DNA from: Chara braunii
Taxonomy: Eukaryota > Streptophyta > Charophyceae > Charales > Characeae
Reading direction: 5' to 3'
Assembly: GCA_003427395.1 (NCBI GenBank)
Contig: BFEA01000044.1
Span: forward strand, 3,883,408-3,931,142
DNA: 47,735 nucleotides
Part shown: positions 9,001 to 19,658 of the stretch, in pieces
How the letters are laid out: each line of letters starts with the position of its first letter
How positions within the stretch are numbered: position 1 is the first letter of the stretch
Program-made: the position numbers and the translations under genes
Notes under the pieces: generated by a model
What the model was told of the DNA's origin: nothing
Database searches by the model: none
Seen by the model: only the letters and a program-made list of their open reading frames with translations

Positions 9001-9173
9001 CTACACTTCTAGATGCACACATACGACACTGGGAAATGCATGCACACACCACACCTGTGTGCACATAATGCAATGCATCTGTGTGCGCACGCGCGTGTGT
9101 GTGTGTGTCATGTTCGCTGTACACAACTCCACAGAACAAGCATGACTGTGACAGACTGTTTCGCTCGACTTTG

Positions 9174-9175
<2 letters not shown>

Positions 9176-9233
<58 letters not shown>
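9176..9233. repeat. Compound (GT)n(GA)n microsatellite
   Basis: An uninterrupted GT run passes directly into a GA run. The same GT-to-GA switch occurs at 38645-38692 and, complemented, at 33931-33981. Confidence 0.95.
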
Positions 9234-9237
<4 letters not shown>

Positions 9238-9349
9238 CTGTGTATTCACAGGGCCTCCCTTGCGAAGAACGTTATCCAATGTGAAGTCAAAATAGAGGAT
9301 TTAATGTACCCTTCTCTCTGTTTTTGCCCTCCCTTAAAGAAACTGGCCC

Positions 9350-9425
9350 CCCTTCCTTTTCTGTCCCCTTTTCTCTGCTTTCCTTCCTTACCTCCTTCCT
9401 ACCTTCCTTCCTTCCTTCCTTCCTC
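9350..9425. repeat. Pyrimidine tract with (CTTC)n
   Basis: C/T-only sequence that ends in five to six CTTC units. Confidence 0.8.
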
Positions 9426-9429
9426 TTTG

Positions 9430-10528
9430 CTTGAAGCTCCGTTGCCAGGGTTCTTCTTCAGGATCAGCAGATCCAGAATCCATCATCCCAACATTTACCT
9501 GCGCTCATGTCCATTGTAACCGTTGACCTGCTCCCTTGTCCACGAAGGTGGGTCCTATTTCTTCTTTGTTCATTTCTAATCAAACGATGGCTCCTCGCAC
9601 ACATTTCAAGCAGTATCACACAGCTGGATGTAAACAATTGTGGTTACAAAGGGGCTGTCAAAGGGTGCTTGCTAGCAATTCACAAGCACCAAGGGAGCCA
9701 TGCCGCGAGCGACCGTCACATAATCGACGTAATCCTTGTAGTTGAGAGTATACAGCGAGCTCTGGTAACGGGTTATCCGCAGCTTCCTCCTCAGTGAGTC
9801 TGTAATTGGACCCATGTACCCAGCCTTCCGGACGAGGGAATCGATCGTCTCCAGCTTCGTCCAACCTGCAGACAGGAAAAGTTGACACAGATTTAGCCCC
9901 CCGTCTCTTCTCCTCGGTCTTCACCCTATCAGGCTACCACCACATAAAGCTGGATCCAAAAGGCCTTACCAGTGCAATCCAAATGCTTCCCATCGAACAG
10001 CAACCAAATCACCTATGCACAAGCTTAGTTATAATGGATGGCCCGACCATACATTTTGAAGTATCCATATTTGGGCACCCAACTCACTCTTTGTGCGGTT
10101 CTTAAAACCAACCAACTTAGACGCGTTGACGTCAGTCAGAGTAGCCACAAGATACATGTGTTCTCCATCTTATTGCCCCTTCATGTTAATGTTTGCAAAG
10201 ACTATATCATCAACAATGGGCCTCGCTCCCTTACTCACCACATACACAAAGGACAACAAATATATGGCAGTGCCCCTTTCCATTTTCTAGCAAGCAAGGC
10301 CCTATGTCTGCCTCCACGGACAATTTTGCTCTCTCTTTCTTTTCCCCCAGCCCTCTATTGCATTGTCACCGATTCTCACCAAACACACTCAAACTTCTCC
10401 AGCACCTGAGCAAATTGGTGAGATTAATTTGTAGGGGGGATTCTCAAGCTGCTGTCAGAGAGGCAGCTCCATTTCATAGGTCTCATTCAATGATCATCCT
10501 TTCTTTCTTGCAGGGACAGCACGCGCGC
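9430..10528. other. No gene recognised
   Basis: Several 60-140 residue open frames occur on both strands with no recognisable domain. A stretch reading SGYHHIKLDP at about 9930-9960 superficially resembles an RT block but nothing around it supports this. Confidence 0.4.
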
Positions 10529-10541
10529 GAGCGAGCGAGCG

Positions 10542-10590
<49 letters not shown>
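10529..10590. repeat. (GCGA)n(GA)n microsatellite
   Basis: A GCGA run turns into about 20 GA units, 27 bases before the LTR-like repeat at 10617. Confidence 0.9.
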
Positions 10591-10593
<3 letters not shown>

Positions 10594-10616
10594 GTGGGAG
10601 AGTGGAGGGGGAGGGG

Positions 10617-11095
10617 TGTAACGAGCGTGAGGCTGAGGGTGAGCCGAGGGAGAGGAGAGAGAGGGAGAGAGTGAGAGCACACACACACACTCACTCACTC
10701 GACACGACGGACTCGGACTGAGGATCGGACGCAGACACAGTGGCAAGGCACAAAGTCGAAGTNCTTGGATTCCCGAATGCCGAAAACAGCAAGTCACACT
10801 GAGTACGAGTACAGCAGTAGAGAACTGGTACGAGACTGGTCCCCGTACCGTACGGGGAGCCGGTATAAGTACCGGTGACACGTACGGTACCAGGGCATTT
10901 CTGCAAAGGCCCCGAGGGCAGAACTGAAAAATGCAGTATTTGAAAGTGGTGCCCGAATTGCAGCATGGCGCCAGTTGCCCAAAATCCTACGGTACCAAAG
11001 GAGGGGTTTGGAAAAAGGGTGCCAGGCCGAAAACGGGATGCAGCCGAAACAGCAAAAGATAGACCAGGGATCAAGCCCTGGCGAAGTCCGTAACA
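10617..11095 (-). repeat. 3' LTR of the non-autonomous element
   Basis: 479 bp; on the plus strand TGTAACGAG...CCGTAACA. It contains a CA/CT microsatellite patch, near-palindromes built of GTACCG/CGGTAC (about 10840-10900), and a single N at 10763 that is absent in the other LTR. It has about 7 bases (AGCCGGT) that the 5' LTR lacks. Confidence 0.85.
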
Positions 11096-11110
11096 CTAGC
11101 CCCTCCCTCT
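11096..11110 (-). other. Polypurine tract
   Basis: On the minus strand this reads CTAGAGGGAGGGGCTAG-like purine-rich sequence ending directly at the 3' LTR start TGTTACGG. It is the expected plus-strand primer. Confidence 0.6.
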
Positions 11111-11341
11111 AGAAGGCAACCTCCCGGCTGCCAAAAATCATGAAGCAATGCTGAAATCTGTGAAGGACGGGACGGGGCCGATCACTGGTTAACAAGTCGA
11201 AAGGGAAGACGGGTATAATGTGGGTGGCATGGGCTGCGGGAGTAAGAGGGAACAGGGTTTGGTACCGGTGAACAGAGTTGTCCTACTGATGAACTAGGGG
11301 GACTGCATGGTTCGCTAGAGGTTTAAGGGGGAACAGAGTTC

Positions 11342-11545
11342 AGGGAACAGGGAACTTCTATTGATGTTCTACTGGGTAAGGGAAACGGTGTTCAGGAAAA
11401 CAGGGTATGTCTATTGATGTTGTATTGGGTAAGTGAAACAATGGTCAGGGGAACAGGGGATGTCTATTAATGTTCTAGCGGGTACGGGGAACAATGGTTA
11501 GGGAAACAGGGATCTGCTAATGATGTTATACAGGGTTGTCAAAGT
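11342..11545. repeat. Four 52-bp tandem repeats inside the non-autonomous element
   Basis: Units are marked by TCTATTGATGTT at 11357, 11410, 11462 and (diverged) 11513, each followed by GGGTA and GGRAACA. The periods are 53, 52 and 51. Confidence 0.8.
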
Positions 11546-11942
11546 CAGGAAAAAAAAAAATGAAAATGTTTGTTCAGGATGCGAAGGCTGGTGTGTCCGA
11601 AGGAGTCGGAAGCAGAATCTCATGTAGGAACAAAGTGTCCAAGTGTCTTGAAAGGGGGTCTGCAGCGGTCTTGATCAGGTCTTTGGAGTAGGTGGTAGAA
11701 GCGGTCTTCAGCAGCTGCGATAGGTAGAAGTCCAAGAAGCGTAGTAGTAGTTCAAGTGTCAAAGTCCAAGTGCTAGGGTGCGTCCGGTAGACGAACTGCA
11801 ATGAGGTCTGATCTGGAAGCAAGGAAGTCGCAGACTGATGCAAAGATCCATGTCACAAGTTGCTGCTCCAGTAAGTCCGCGAGTCGGGATGCCGGCCAAC
11901 GAGGGGGGCGGTGGTCGGGGGGGGATCGCGACAGCGAGAGAG

Positions 11943-11993
11943 GAGAAGAAGAAGAAGAAGAAGAAGAAGAAGAAGAAGAAGAAGAAGAAGAAA
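11943..11993. repeat. (GAA)n microsatellite
   Basis: Seventeen GAA units, followed by an A/G-rich stretch to about 12090. It lies in the interior of the non-autonomous LTR element. Confidence 0.95.
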
Positions 11994-12189
11994 ATTTAAA
12001 GAAGAAGAAAAAAAAAAGGAAGAAGAAGAAGAGAAACGAGGAAGAAAGATAAGAAGGAAAAAAAATAATAAAAAAAAATAAAATTGTCGTTGATTACGTA
12101 TCTGCGCGACGGCGATGACAAGGACGCGCGGCGCAGCGACGAGGACGACAGGCATGGTGGTGATGACGTGACGCGACGGCGGCCATCCC

Positions 12190-12290
12190 GTCCGTGATGA
12201 TGATGACGGGGCACAATAACGACGATCACGATGATGACGATGATGATGTGGCACGGCGGCGACGATCTCGACGATGATGTTGATGATGGC
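12190..12290. repeat. GAT/GAC-rich imperfect trinucleotide repeat
   Basis: Runs of GATGATGATGAC and GACGATCACGATGATGACG fill this part of the element interior. A minus-strand frame across it gives a spurious low-complexity peptide. Confidence 0.7.
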
Positions 12291-12322
12291 CAGGTGACGA
12301 CGTCGAAGCAGGGTGGGTCGGG

Positions 12323-12346
12323 CGGGTTCGAACCGCTCCGATACCA
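12323..12346 (-). promoter_or_regulatory. Primer binding site for initiator-Met tRNA
   Basis: On the minus strand TGGTATCGGAGC is followed by GGTTCGAACC. The first 12 bases differ by one from TGGTATCAGAGC, the site complementary to the 3' end of plant tRNA-iMet. The following TTCGA could extend the pairing into the tRNA T-loop. It starts one base after the 5' LTR. Confidence 0.75.
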
Positions 12347-12347
12347 G

Positions 12348-12811
12348 TGTAACGAGCGTGAGGCTGAGGGTGAGCCGAGGGAGAGGAGAGAGAGGGATAG
12401 AGTGAGAGCACACACACACACTCACTCACTCGACACGACGGACTCGGACTGAGGATCGGACGCAGACACAGTGGCAAGGCACAAAGTCGAAGTCTTGGAT
12501 TCCCGAATGCCGAAAACAGCAAGTCACACTGAGTACGAGTACAGCAGTAGAGAACTGGTACGAGACTGGTCCCCGTACCGTACGGGGATAAGTACCGGTG
12601 ACACGTACGGTACCAGGGGCATTTCTGCAAAGGCCCCGAGGGCAGAACTGAAAAATGCAGTATTTGAAAGTGGCGCCCGAATTGCAGCATGGCGCCAGTT
12701 GTCCAAAATCCTACGGTACCAAAGGAGGGGTTTGGAAAAAGGGTGCCAGGCCAAAAACGGGATGCAGCCGAAACAGCAAAAGATAGACCAGGGATCGAGC
12801 CCTGGCGAAGT
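12348..12811 (-). repeat. 5' LTR of the non-autonomous element, outer end altered
   Basis: Matches 10617-11082 with few differences, then diverges after GGCGAAGT where the LTR start TGTTACGGAC should be. The sequence beyond (TATACAAAG...) is unrelated, pointing to a small deletion or rearrangement at the insertion edge. Confidence 0.85.
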
Positions 12812-14360
12812 ATACAAAGAATGCTTCCAGTTTCAGAGGCTCACAAGGAAAACAGCATCAAGCACACACTTGTCTTTCTGCCAGACTTCGAGACAGTTGA
12901 GTGAGCATATCGCCATGATGAGAACCTATGCACAGCTCATCAACCTCTCAGGTATTGGCCAAGCAGTCTCACAGCAGTCCTGTGAGACAACGAAACTGGG
13001 ATGCTTAGTATAGATGCACTCATTGCCAGCATGTCAACAATGCCAAGTGAAAAGTCAAGAAACCTCACCTTCTTGCTCTGCAACCTCGGGAAGATATGTT
13101 GCACTTCGGCGCGAGTTGTGTGGATCAGTGAACTCCAATATCATCCCATGTTTACCAACCTTCACCACAAGCACACACACAGGAAGACAACACACATACC
13201 AAGTGATTTCCTCAGAACCTTTTGCTTCTGATGTTCACTGCTAGAGCGAAATGGAAACAGCTTGCATTCCTACATGCCCTTTCACCTCCCCTACAATGAA
13301 CCATTAGCAGAACCAACCCCCTGCAGTTCAAGGTTCATTGCTTGGCCAACCTGGTGTTCAGCTGTTTAACATAATATGGACAAACTACGAATACCCGACA
13401 CTCGCATCACAGGCTTTTCTGTAGGGTACACTTCAGGTGAGGCCTCCGAGATACTGGTGGCTTACCCATAACAATAACCAATACCCACTGCACTTTCACG
13501 ACTCCTTTGGTTGTGCTGTGTAGGGTACACTGCAGCCTATACTTTGGGAAAGAGGAGGTCACCAGTTTAAACAGTGTACCCTATAGGGTGACCTCCTCTC
13601 GCCTGTCATCCTTTCGTAGAGGAACAATTGCTACACGGAGGCAGGGGAAAGGGAATAACAGATACGCAATAGGAGAGAAAGAACTGATGTTGCAATGTTG
13701 CATGTGTTTCTTTTACGACGCTGTTGCTCGAAAAGACCCTTCATGTTCCGTTTTTGCCGGTCAGTGACGCAGGTCAGCCCCGCTCAGGTTAGCAGAGGGG
13801 AAATGACTGTGTCCAACCGACTCCAACCACATCTATCCGGTGTTAATCTGCTTGAGACACGATAACAAACACTTCCCTATCAAGACAAGCCCGCCGGGTG
13901 CTCCTTTGCTCATAGCAAGAGAAGAGTCTCACAGAACAGCAGACTCAGGGCATCCTGGACGTATATCACCTCTTTTCCAACCTGGCCAGGATGCACCTAA
14001 CCGCAACTACGTCCAGAGAAGTGGAAAAAGTCCTAATGTGAGCTCTGCTGGCACGTCTCCAGCATTCTCTTCTGACTCGGTTCCTTCAAAAAGAAAACAG
14101 GAACTGAAACGCAGATGGTGCACCTCCACTCTCCAGGCAAACCTCTGAGCATTTCCAGTTCGCAACAAAATATAAGGACTTCACCAAATGAGCCTTCCAG
14201 TGGCAAGGCAAAAAATCCTCCGAAGAATTTCTTATTCCTGCCTATCCTGCCCCTAGTGTGTATTCCTAGAGGTTGGCCTCAAGAATATAGCACACAGACA
14301 AGATTCCCGCTGTCCCATCCTGTGAACCAACAGCTAAGGGAACAGAAAAAAAAGTAGGAA
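12812..14360. other. No gene recognised; interleaved inverted repeats at 13521-13598
   Basis: Two perfect 12-bp inverted repeats interlock: TAGGGTACACTG (13521-13532) with CAGTGTACCCTA (13572-13583), and GAGGAGGTCACC (13552-13563) with GGTGACCTCCTC (13587-13598). A partial copy of the first arm is at 13421 and of the second at 14722. No convincing ORF lies here. Confidence 0.6.
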
Positions 14361-14567
14361 AACCATTCAGAGAAAATACTGAAGTACACATCCACAAGTA
14401 CAATCACTGAAATACAGTAGCGCATGAATAACCATTCAGAGAAAATACTGAAATACAATCCAGAAGTACAATCCCTGAAGTACAGTAGCGCATGAATAAC
14501 CTTTCAGAGAAAATACTGAAGTACAATCCAGAAGTACAATCCCTGAAGTACAGTAGCGCATGAATAA
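14361..14567. repeat. Three 69-bp tandem repeats
   Basis: Units start at 14361, 14430 and 14498 (AACCATTCAGAGAAAATACTG) and end in CAGTAGCGCATGAATA. The third ends at about 14567. Confidence 0.9.
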
Positions 14568-15206
14568 AGTGATCCCCCATTTTTGTGAAAAGTAGATCAC
14601 ATTTGGCAGGGCTTCCATCTTTCAATTAACCCACTTGGACGGGCCCAGCCCAGTCGCATACCGGGCCTCGTTTCTGGCAGTTCAGTCAGGGCTGGGCTTC
14701 TCTCCTCAGGACTTTGGGAAAGAGGAGGTCACCAGTCTAAACCACCAATGGCCGCGAATTCACTGCTCCAACCAAAGGGCACCACCGACGCAGGAGTTTT
14801 CCATGAACCACAGTTCAGACCCAGTTGTCATTTGCGGTGGACACACAGTCGGCAAGACGTCAACCACATTCATGGTAGTTTGTTGGCCCCTGCATATGCC
14901 AGCATGGTGCCAGGGAGGTTTCATGGACACCTGGATCTTTGACCGATCTTTGCACGAGAGTTCCCAAATCCAGTTGGTCGGTGGCCAACATTATCTTGTT
15001 GGGTTGGCTTGCGAAAGGGTTGGGTTTTGTCAACATGCTGAGCACAGTCCTCAGGTGAGGGCTGTTGGGAACAAAGCGAAAAAGCTTTGCTATGTGGCTG
15101 ATTAGGCCAATGGGACTTAAAAATTGTACGGACTCAGAGAATATTTGACACACATACACCTAGATTCCAAAAAAGCAGAGCTGTTATATGTGGAGAAAAA
15201 TTAGCA
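14568..15206. other. No gene recognised
   Basis: A 156-residue open frame (14635-15105) contains a chance GxxxxGKT pattern but no other nucleotide-binding motif. I see nothing else. Confidence 0.4.
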
Positions 15207-15279
15207 CCTTTGTTTTCTTTATACTTACTTTCCCCCAGGAAAGGAGAAGAAATAGAGAAAACCTTTGTTTTCTTTATAC
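15207..15279. repeat. Tandem-repeated target region of copy C insertion
   Basis: CCTTTGTTTTCTTTATAC occurs at 15207-15224 and 15262-15279. The 55-bp unit after the first copy (TTACTTTCCCCC, AAAGGAGAAGAAA) resumes at 24003, after the retrotransposon. The element therefore sits in the second unit of an older 55-bp tandem duplication. Confidence 0.75.
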
Positions 15280-16312
15280 TGCGAGGATCAGGGTCCTAGG
15301 TAGGCCTAAGGGGCCCTGTTTGCAGCATTGCCCGCCCTAAGTGAAGGCGGAGGTGCCCGCCCTAAGTGAAGACGGGCCTAACATATCGCAAGAGGCCCTC
15401 GACTGTCAATTTCATATGTGGGGTCCAGGCAGTTGCGACGTGCCAGTTGGTTGAAAGAAACTCAGGCCGGGCAACAAAGACATTTCCACGGCCCTCCGGG
15501 CTTTTCCAAAGAATGCAGGCCCTGGGCGTGATTCGCAGCCTCATACAGAGACAGTTGGGCGCCCAACCGAATGAGGCCCAGCAGCCCAGTAGCTGCTGTA
15601 CACAGGCAGCCTCCTGGGGCCTTCCGGAAGCTTCCGCGCCCAGGCCAGTCCAGCCAGGCTGCACGAGCAGGCCGGCTCTTTCCATATAGGGAAGAGCTCT
15701 CCTCTTGCGAGGGCATTCGGTCACTTGCTGGCTGGCGGCAACGCTGCTGGAGCGATAGCTCGCGGGCTGGCTGCTGGCATTGGGAGCAAGAGGCAGCGCA
15801 CGTGCGGTTGTGTGGTGAAGCAGGGTGCTGCTGAGGGAAGCGCCATAGCCAGCCTACATAGCAGGCTGGGCTTGGATGACAGTGAGGCGCAAAGGTGGTC
15901 TTCGGGTGTAAGAGAGGACAGACGTGGGAGTAAAGTCAGGGGATAGGTGAAGGATGATGATGATGATGATGTGACGGCACTTACCTTGTATTGGCGATGG
16001 TCTGCATGGGCGACATCTTCAAGTACTTCGGGTTGCTGCTGATGTTAACAGTTGCATTGTCAATTAGTAGGCTGTAGTAGCTGTGTGAGGAGTAGGCTGG
16101 GCGCTGAGCGCTAAGTAGGAGAGTGAAGGGACTGGACTCTTGTGTTGATGAGGAGAGAGTATGCTCTCCATGACATTGGTTTTCAGTACTATGAACCTCC
16201 ATTGGTGTATTATTGGTGCAATGCTGCTCTCTGGACACGGTGTAACCATCTGGCTTTCAATGTGATGGTGTAATCTGGAATTGTCATCTCGCTGTTGCTG
16301 ATTTTCCTTGCA
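15280..16312 (+). repeat. 5' LTR of copy C
   Basis: 1033 bp, TGCGAGGATC...TTTTCCTTGCA. It has the GCCCGCC hairpin motif doubled with period 25 (15330 and 15355), a promoter palindrome at 15675-15697 and a GAT run at 15953-15970. It aligns end to end with 22997-23998. Confidence 0.93.
15675..15697. promoter_or_regulatory. LTR promoter palindrome, copy C 5' LTR
   Basis: GCTCTTTCC-ATATA-GGGAAGAGC, arms of nine bases with one mismatch, about 400 bases into the LTR. It is the counterpart of the perfect palindrome at 1051-1075. It is the best candidate for the LTR core promoter. Confidence 0.4.
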
Positions 16313-16315
16313 ATT

Positions 16316-16327
16316 TGGTATCCGAGC
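16316..16327 (+). promoter_or_regulatory. Primer binding site (tRNA-iMet type)
   Basis: TGGTATCCGAGC lies three bases after the CA end of the 5' LTR and differs by one base from the plant initiator-tRNA site TGGTATCAGAGC. It primes minus-strand DNA synthesis. Confidence 0.88.
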
Positions 16328-17594
16328 AGGTTCATATTGCGCTTCATTGGTTCTTCGCAATAGCTATTGGTGCTTCGCATGAGGTGTGGGGCAGTGACAA
16401 GGCATTGGCATTGAACATTAGTCGGCCCAGGGTAGTGTGGGCGTGCCAGGGAGCTATGTGGTGACATACGGGGTGTATGCTGGATGATGAGAGCTCGCTG
16501 ATGTGACATATTAAGCCGAGGTGGAACTGCATTCTGCTGTTGGTTGCGCCGAGGCAAAGACCGGTCATCATAAATGCACATCAGGTTGCCGGTGAGAAAT
16601 CTGTGGTTGGGGGCAGCATTACGAGGTACGTTGCTCTCTTCCTTTTCTACCCTCTTCATTGCTTCTTACCGTGAGGAAGTGAGTTCTGTCTTGAGAGTCC
16701 TCTCGATGTGAGGTGTCGCGAGCACTCAACCTTGAGAGTCGACATTCTTCCTGGGCAGCAAGCTGGTGAGAGACGGGCGAAGCCTCTGAAGGGCCCTGGA
16801 CGAAGCACTCGGGTCACGGTCACCATGCCAACCTGCTGGGATTAGTACACACATGCTTGGCAGCAAGTCCTTGGTTCCGCTGCTTGCGCAATAGAGGTCG
16901 TGCAGGGCATGCCAGCCCTTTGGGACAGACGCTTACCAGACCGTCTTTAAATATTTCTGGCAGGGACTCGGTGTTGACTCTGGCTGTGATCGTCGTCCTG
17001 TCTGCGACGTCAAATAATTCCTGAGGAGTTACGGGGGATCTCCTTAAATGCCTCCTGATCAGCCAGATCAAACCGGGTGTAAGGCTCGTTGCATGTGAGG
17101 GTAAATAATGTCCAGGGGCTGGCAAGTTCGGCAATGACTTGAGGCACAGGGGTGGGCCGGATTGCAAACCTTTAGACACGCTGCTCAACCAGATGCTCAG
17201 GACGTTGACACAAAGCGACCAATCAAGAAGGACACAGGGGGAGGGGGGATCCGGTAACTGTTCGCAGTGGCAATCAACAGATAATCTGCCATCAAGCATA
17301 CATCTCCAACAGGAGATATTATTTTTATTTTGATTATCTAGTTGTTACAGACTTGACTAACAACTGACAGACAGCTGCAGACAGATTAGATCTTTGCTGT
17401 ATTGCAATCTGTTCAAGGGTAACCTAAAAATAGATCTGATATTTCCTGTAGGATCTGACATTAGTTGTAACCACATCATCTAACTGTTTTGTTCAGGCTG
17501 TGACCGAAAACAGTTATGTATCATATGCGGTTGTGTGTCATGCTAAGGTAGGATTCAGTGTGGATTCTAGTTTAGATCACACACACTGTAGCTC
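16328..17594 (+). other. Long untranslated leader of copy C
   Basis: About 1.27 kb between primer site and gag without a plausible protein. In this family such leaders carry packaging signals; no specific structure is evident except a small TCTCCAACAGGAGA hairpin near 17307. A minus-strand open frame at 16820-17299 overlaps it but has no recognisable domain. Confidence 0.5.
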
Positions 17595-19460
17595 ATGAGT
17601 GAAGACAGCAGTGAGGAGGAAGGAAGGCTAGTGCAACCACTTAGGATCACACGGAGAACCGCTCTTAGTCAACCAATCACTTTCCAAGAGTTAGCTCCTG
17701 GGGAGGAAAGGAGACTACGAAGGGAAGCAAGGGAGAGGGTAGCAGCGAGGAGGATTAGGGACGCNGCAGCCAGCTTAGCGGCTGCGATGGCTACCGCCGC
17801 CTCTACGTCACAAACCTCTTCCCTGTCTTCTTCGTCAGGAGCAGGGCAAGGTGGATCGGGTGCAGTTAGTCAGTCTGCTTGTTTGCAAGTCAGCCAGCAG
17901 AGTCCACTCACACCGGAGGATTTAGAAATCCGACAGGCAAAAAAACTTCAGGATGAGCTGCAGCAGCAGTTGGACGAAGCAGCAGAGAGGAGAAGAAGAG
18001 CAATACTCAAAAAGGCTAGACTAGGAAGTAGAGTGCAGGAGCTAGGCAGACTGGAAGGGCTAGATGAGGCGGCATTAGACCCTGCTGCCCGTGTGTTGCA
18101 TAGTGCTTTACTATCAGTGGCAGAAGCGCAGAATGTCCAGCAGGAATTGGTGACCGAATTGGTGGCAGCCGCAGTTTGCTGTAGCTCCCCCTGCGGGTGC
18201 AGGTCCTCCATCGATGCCGCAACCCACAGGGCCATCTTCCTCTCCTATGTTTGGCATGCCCCGTCCAGGTGGTTTAGTAGCAACTAGTGGTCAGGTTCAT
18301 AAAGTCTCAGCCGTACCATCTACGACGATGGTCACTACAGTGCCACTATCAAGCCAGGCCCAGGTTAGTGTGCGTGGCTATGCAGCCGCTGCAGCAAGCC
18401 CCTGGGCCCATGCAGCCTATGCAGTGGATGTCCAAGATTCCTCTGCTGAGTCCTAAGCCTTTTTCTGGAGACAAGAAGAAGGATGAGGATCTGGACACCT
18501 GGGTAAGAACTGTGCCTATATATGTGAGGCATAAGCTTACAAGGCCAGAGCAGGTGGTTGTAGTTGCTGCGTCCTTTTCAGAAGGATCGGCAACACGTTG
18601 GTTGAACGGGTTAGTGCAGCAACAGGGCTATGGTCAGAACTTCGATGCATGGGCACCGGCCCAAACATTGGAACATTTCGTACAGACTGTGTACAAAAGG
18701 TGGCATGACCCTGAAGGGGCTCAGAAGGCCACCGACGCGATCAACAATCTTTGTGCCAAAAAGTACAAGAATGTTCAAGAAGTCACAGACGTTGTAGAAC
18801 ATCTTATCGTAGACGTTGTAGAACATCTTATCGTAGTACCTGGTGTGCACTTTGACCCTCAAGTACTCACGGATTATTTGAGATGTCTTCCATCCGAAGT
18901 CGGGACGAAACTGGTGGACGAAGCCTACATAGACTAACACAGCTTTGCTACATTCAGCAGGAAGTCCCTAGATATAGAGGCCAAGTTGGGATCCGCGCAT
19001 CAGGTGTCTCACGATGGTAGGAAGAGACTCCCCCAGGACTGGAAGAAGAAGGATCAGTTAATGTTCGTTGACCACGATGGTCAAACGACGGAGATTGATG
19101 ATTTCCCAGACCTTGGGGAGGTGACAGAGCAAGATGGGGCCAGTGAGACTTCGGATGGGGTAACGTGGCGCCTATCGAAGAAAAGGTTAGGGGGACCAAG
19201 AAGAAGAAGGTAGTACGGTCCACGGGTCAGGGCAACCAAGGGACACCCGCATGGGTGAAAATTGGTTTAGACTACGAGGTGTGGAGGGACCGAGTTGTCA
19301 GGGGCACATGCATGAACTGTGGCAACTATGGCCACATGTCACGAACATGCCGAGGCAAAAAGGTCACAACGAAGGTAGCATCACCAACAGTGGTGGGCTT
19401 ATCTTCGAACTTTGGCAGTGCTTCTGCGAGCACTTCGCAGGAAAACTCCTCGGGCCAGTA
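17595..19460 (+). pseudogene. gag: gag-like capsid/nucleocapsid gene of copy C
   Basis: It starts with an ATG at 17595. The N-terminal part is charged, with an Arg-rich segment (residues 35-55), an Ala/Ser linker and a likely coiled coil (residues 105-150, EIRQAKKLQDELQQQ...). A frameshift near 18175 leads into the capsid-like region read from 18287 (PKPFSG, DLDTWVR, FSEGSATRWLNGL, F...VYKRWHDPEGAQKA), typical of plant gypsy gag. A TAA at 18935-18937, a frameshift near 19190 and an N at 17765 break it. A perfect 24-bp duplication (18788-18835) repeats eight codons. It ends after a CCHC knuckle. Gag forms the particle that packages element RNA. Confidence 0.85.
19309..19350 (+). other. CCHC zinc knuckle of gag
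   Basis: C-MN-C-GNYG-H-MSRT-C matches the retroviral nucleocapsid pattern C-x2-C-x4-H-x4-C exactly. It binds the genomic RNA. All four ligands are intact. Confidence 0.93.
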
Positions 19461-19658
19461 GGAGTGTCAACCGCTCTTACTCGCGCTGAAGTGGTTACGT
19501 TGCCTTCCCCACATCAGGCGTTGGCCAAGGCTAGTGACCCACACATCGCCCCGCACACACCATCAGACCCACCGACGCTCTGTTGGAAAGATGTGTCTGA
19601 GGCCCTAGAAAAGTTAGAGACTGAGTGGTGAGGGAAGGACCCCAGGGACTCTTGGGCG

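Larger units (their letters stand above)
10617..12811 (-). mobile_element. Non-autonomous LTR retrotransposon (TRIM/LARD-like)
   Basis: Two direct repeats of about 470 bp (10617-11095 and 12348-12811) enclose 1.25 kb without coding capacity. Read on the minus strand, the LTR runs TGTTACGG...CTCGTTACA. One base after the 5' LTR lies a primer site TGGTATCGGAGC (12346 downwards), one mismatch from the plant initiator-tRNA primer site. The purine tract AGAGGGAGGGGCTAG abuts the 3' LTR at 11096-11110. All hallmarks of an LTR retrotransposon are present except genes, so it would need proteins from another element. The outer 10 or so bases of the 5' LTR are replaced, so target duplications cannot be checked. 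Confidence 0.8.

Noticed and set aside
9806-10105. SGYHHIKLDP stretch resembling an RT block
   Set aside because: No preceding KIDL block in frame, no MPFG or YxDD block after it, and it stands in non-coding surroundings.
11853-12425. Minus-strand 190-residue frame in the non-autonomous LTR element
   Set aside because: It consists of Leu/Ser and His runs from GAA and GAT repeats; not a gag or pol gene.
14635-15105. 156-residue open frame with GGHTVGKTS, a Walker A-like pattern
   Set aside because: No Walker B, no fold-like context, no similarity to a known NTPase, and surroundings are repeats; the short pattern is easily met by chance.
16820-17299. 159-residue minus-strand frame within the copy C leader
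   Set aside because: No recognisable domain, antisense to the leader of a retrotransposon, no supporting signals; an antisense gene cannot be excluded but is not supported.
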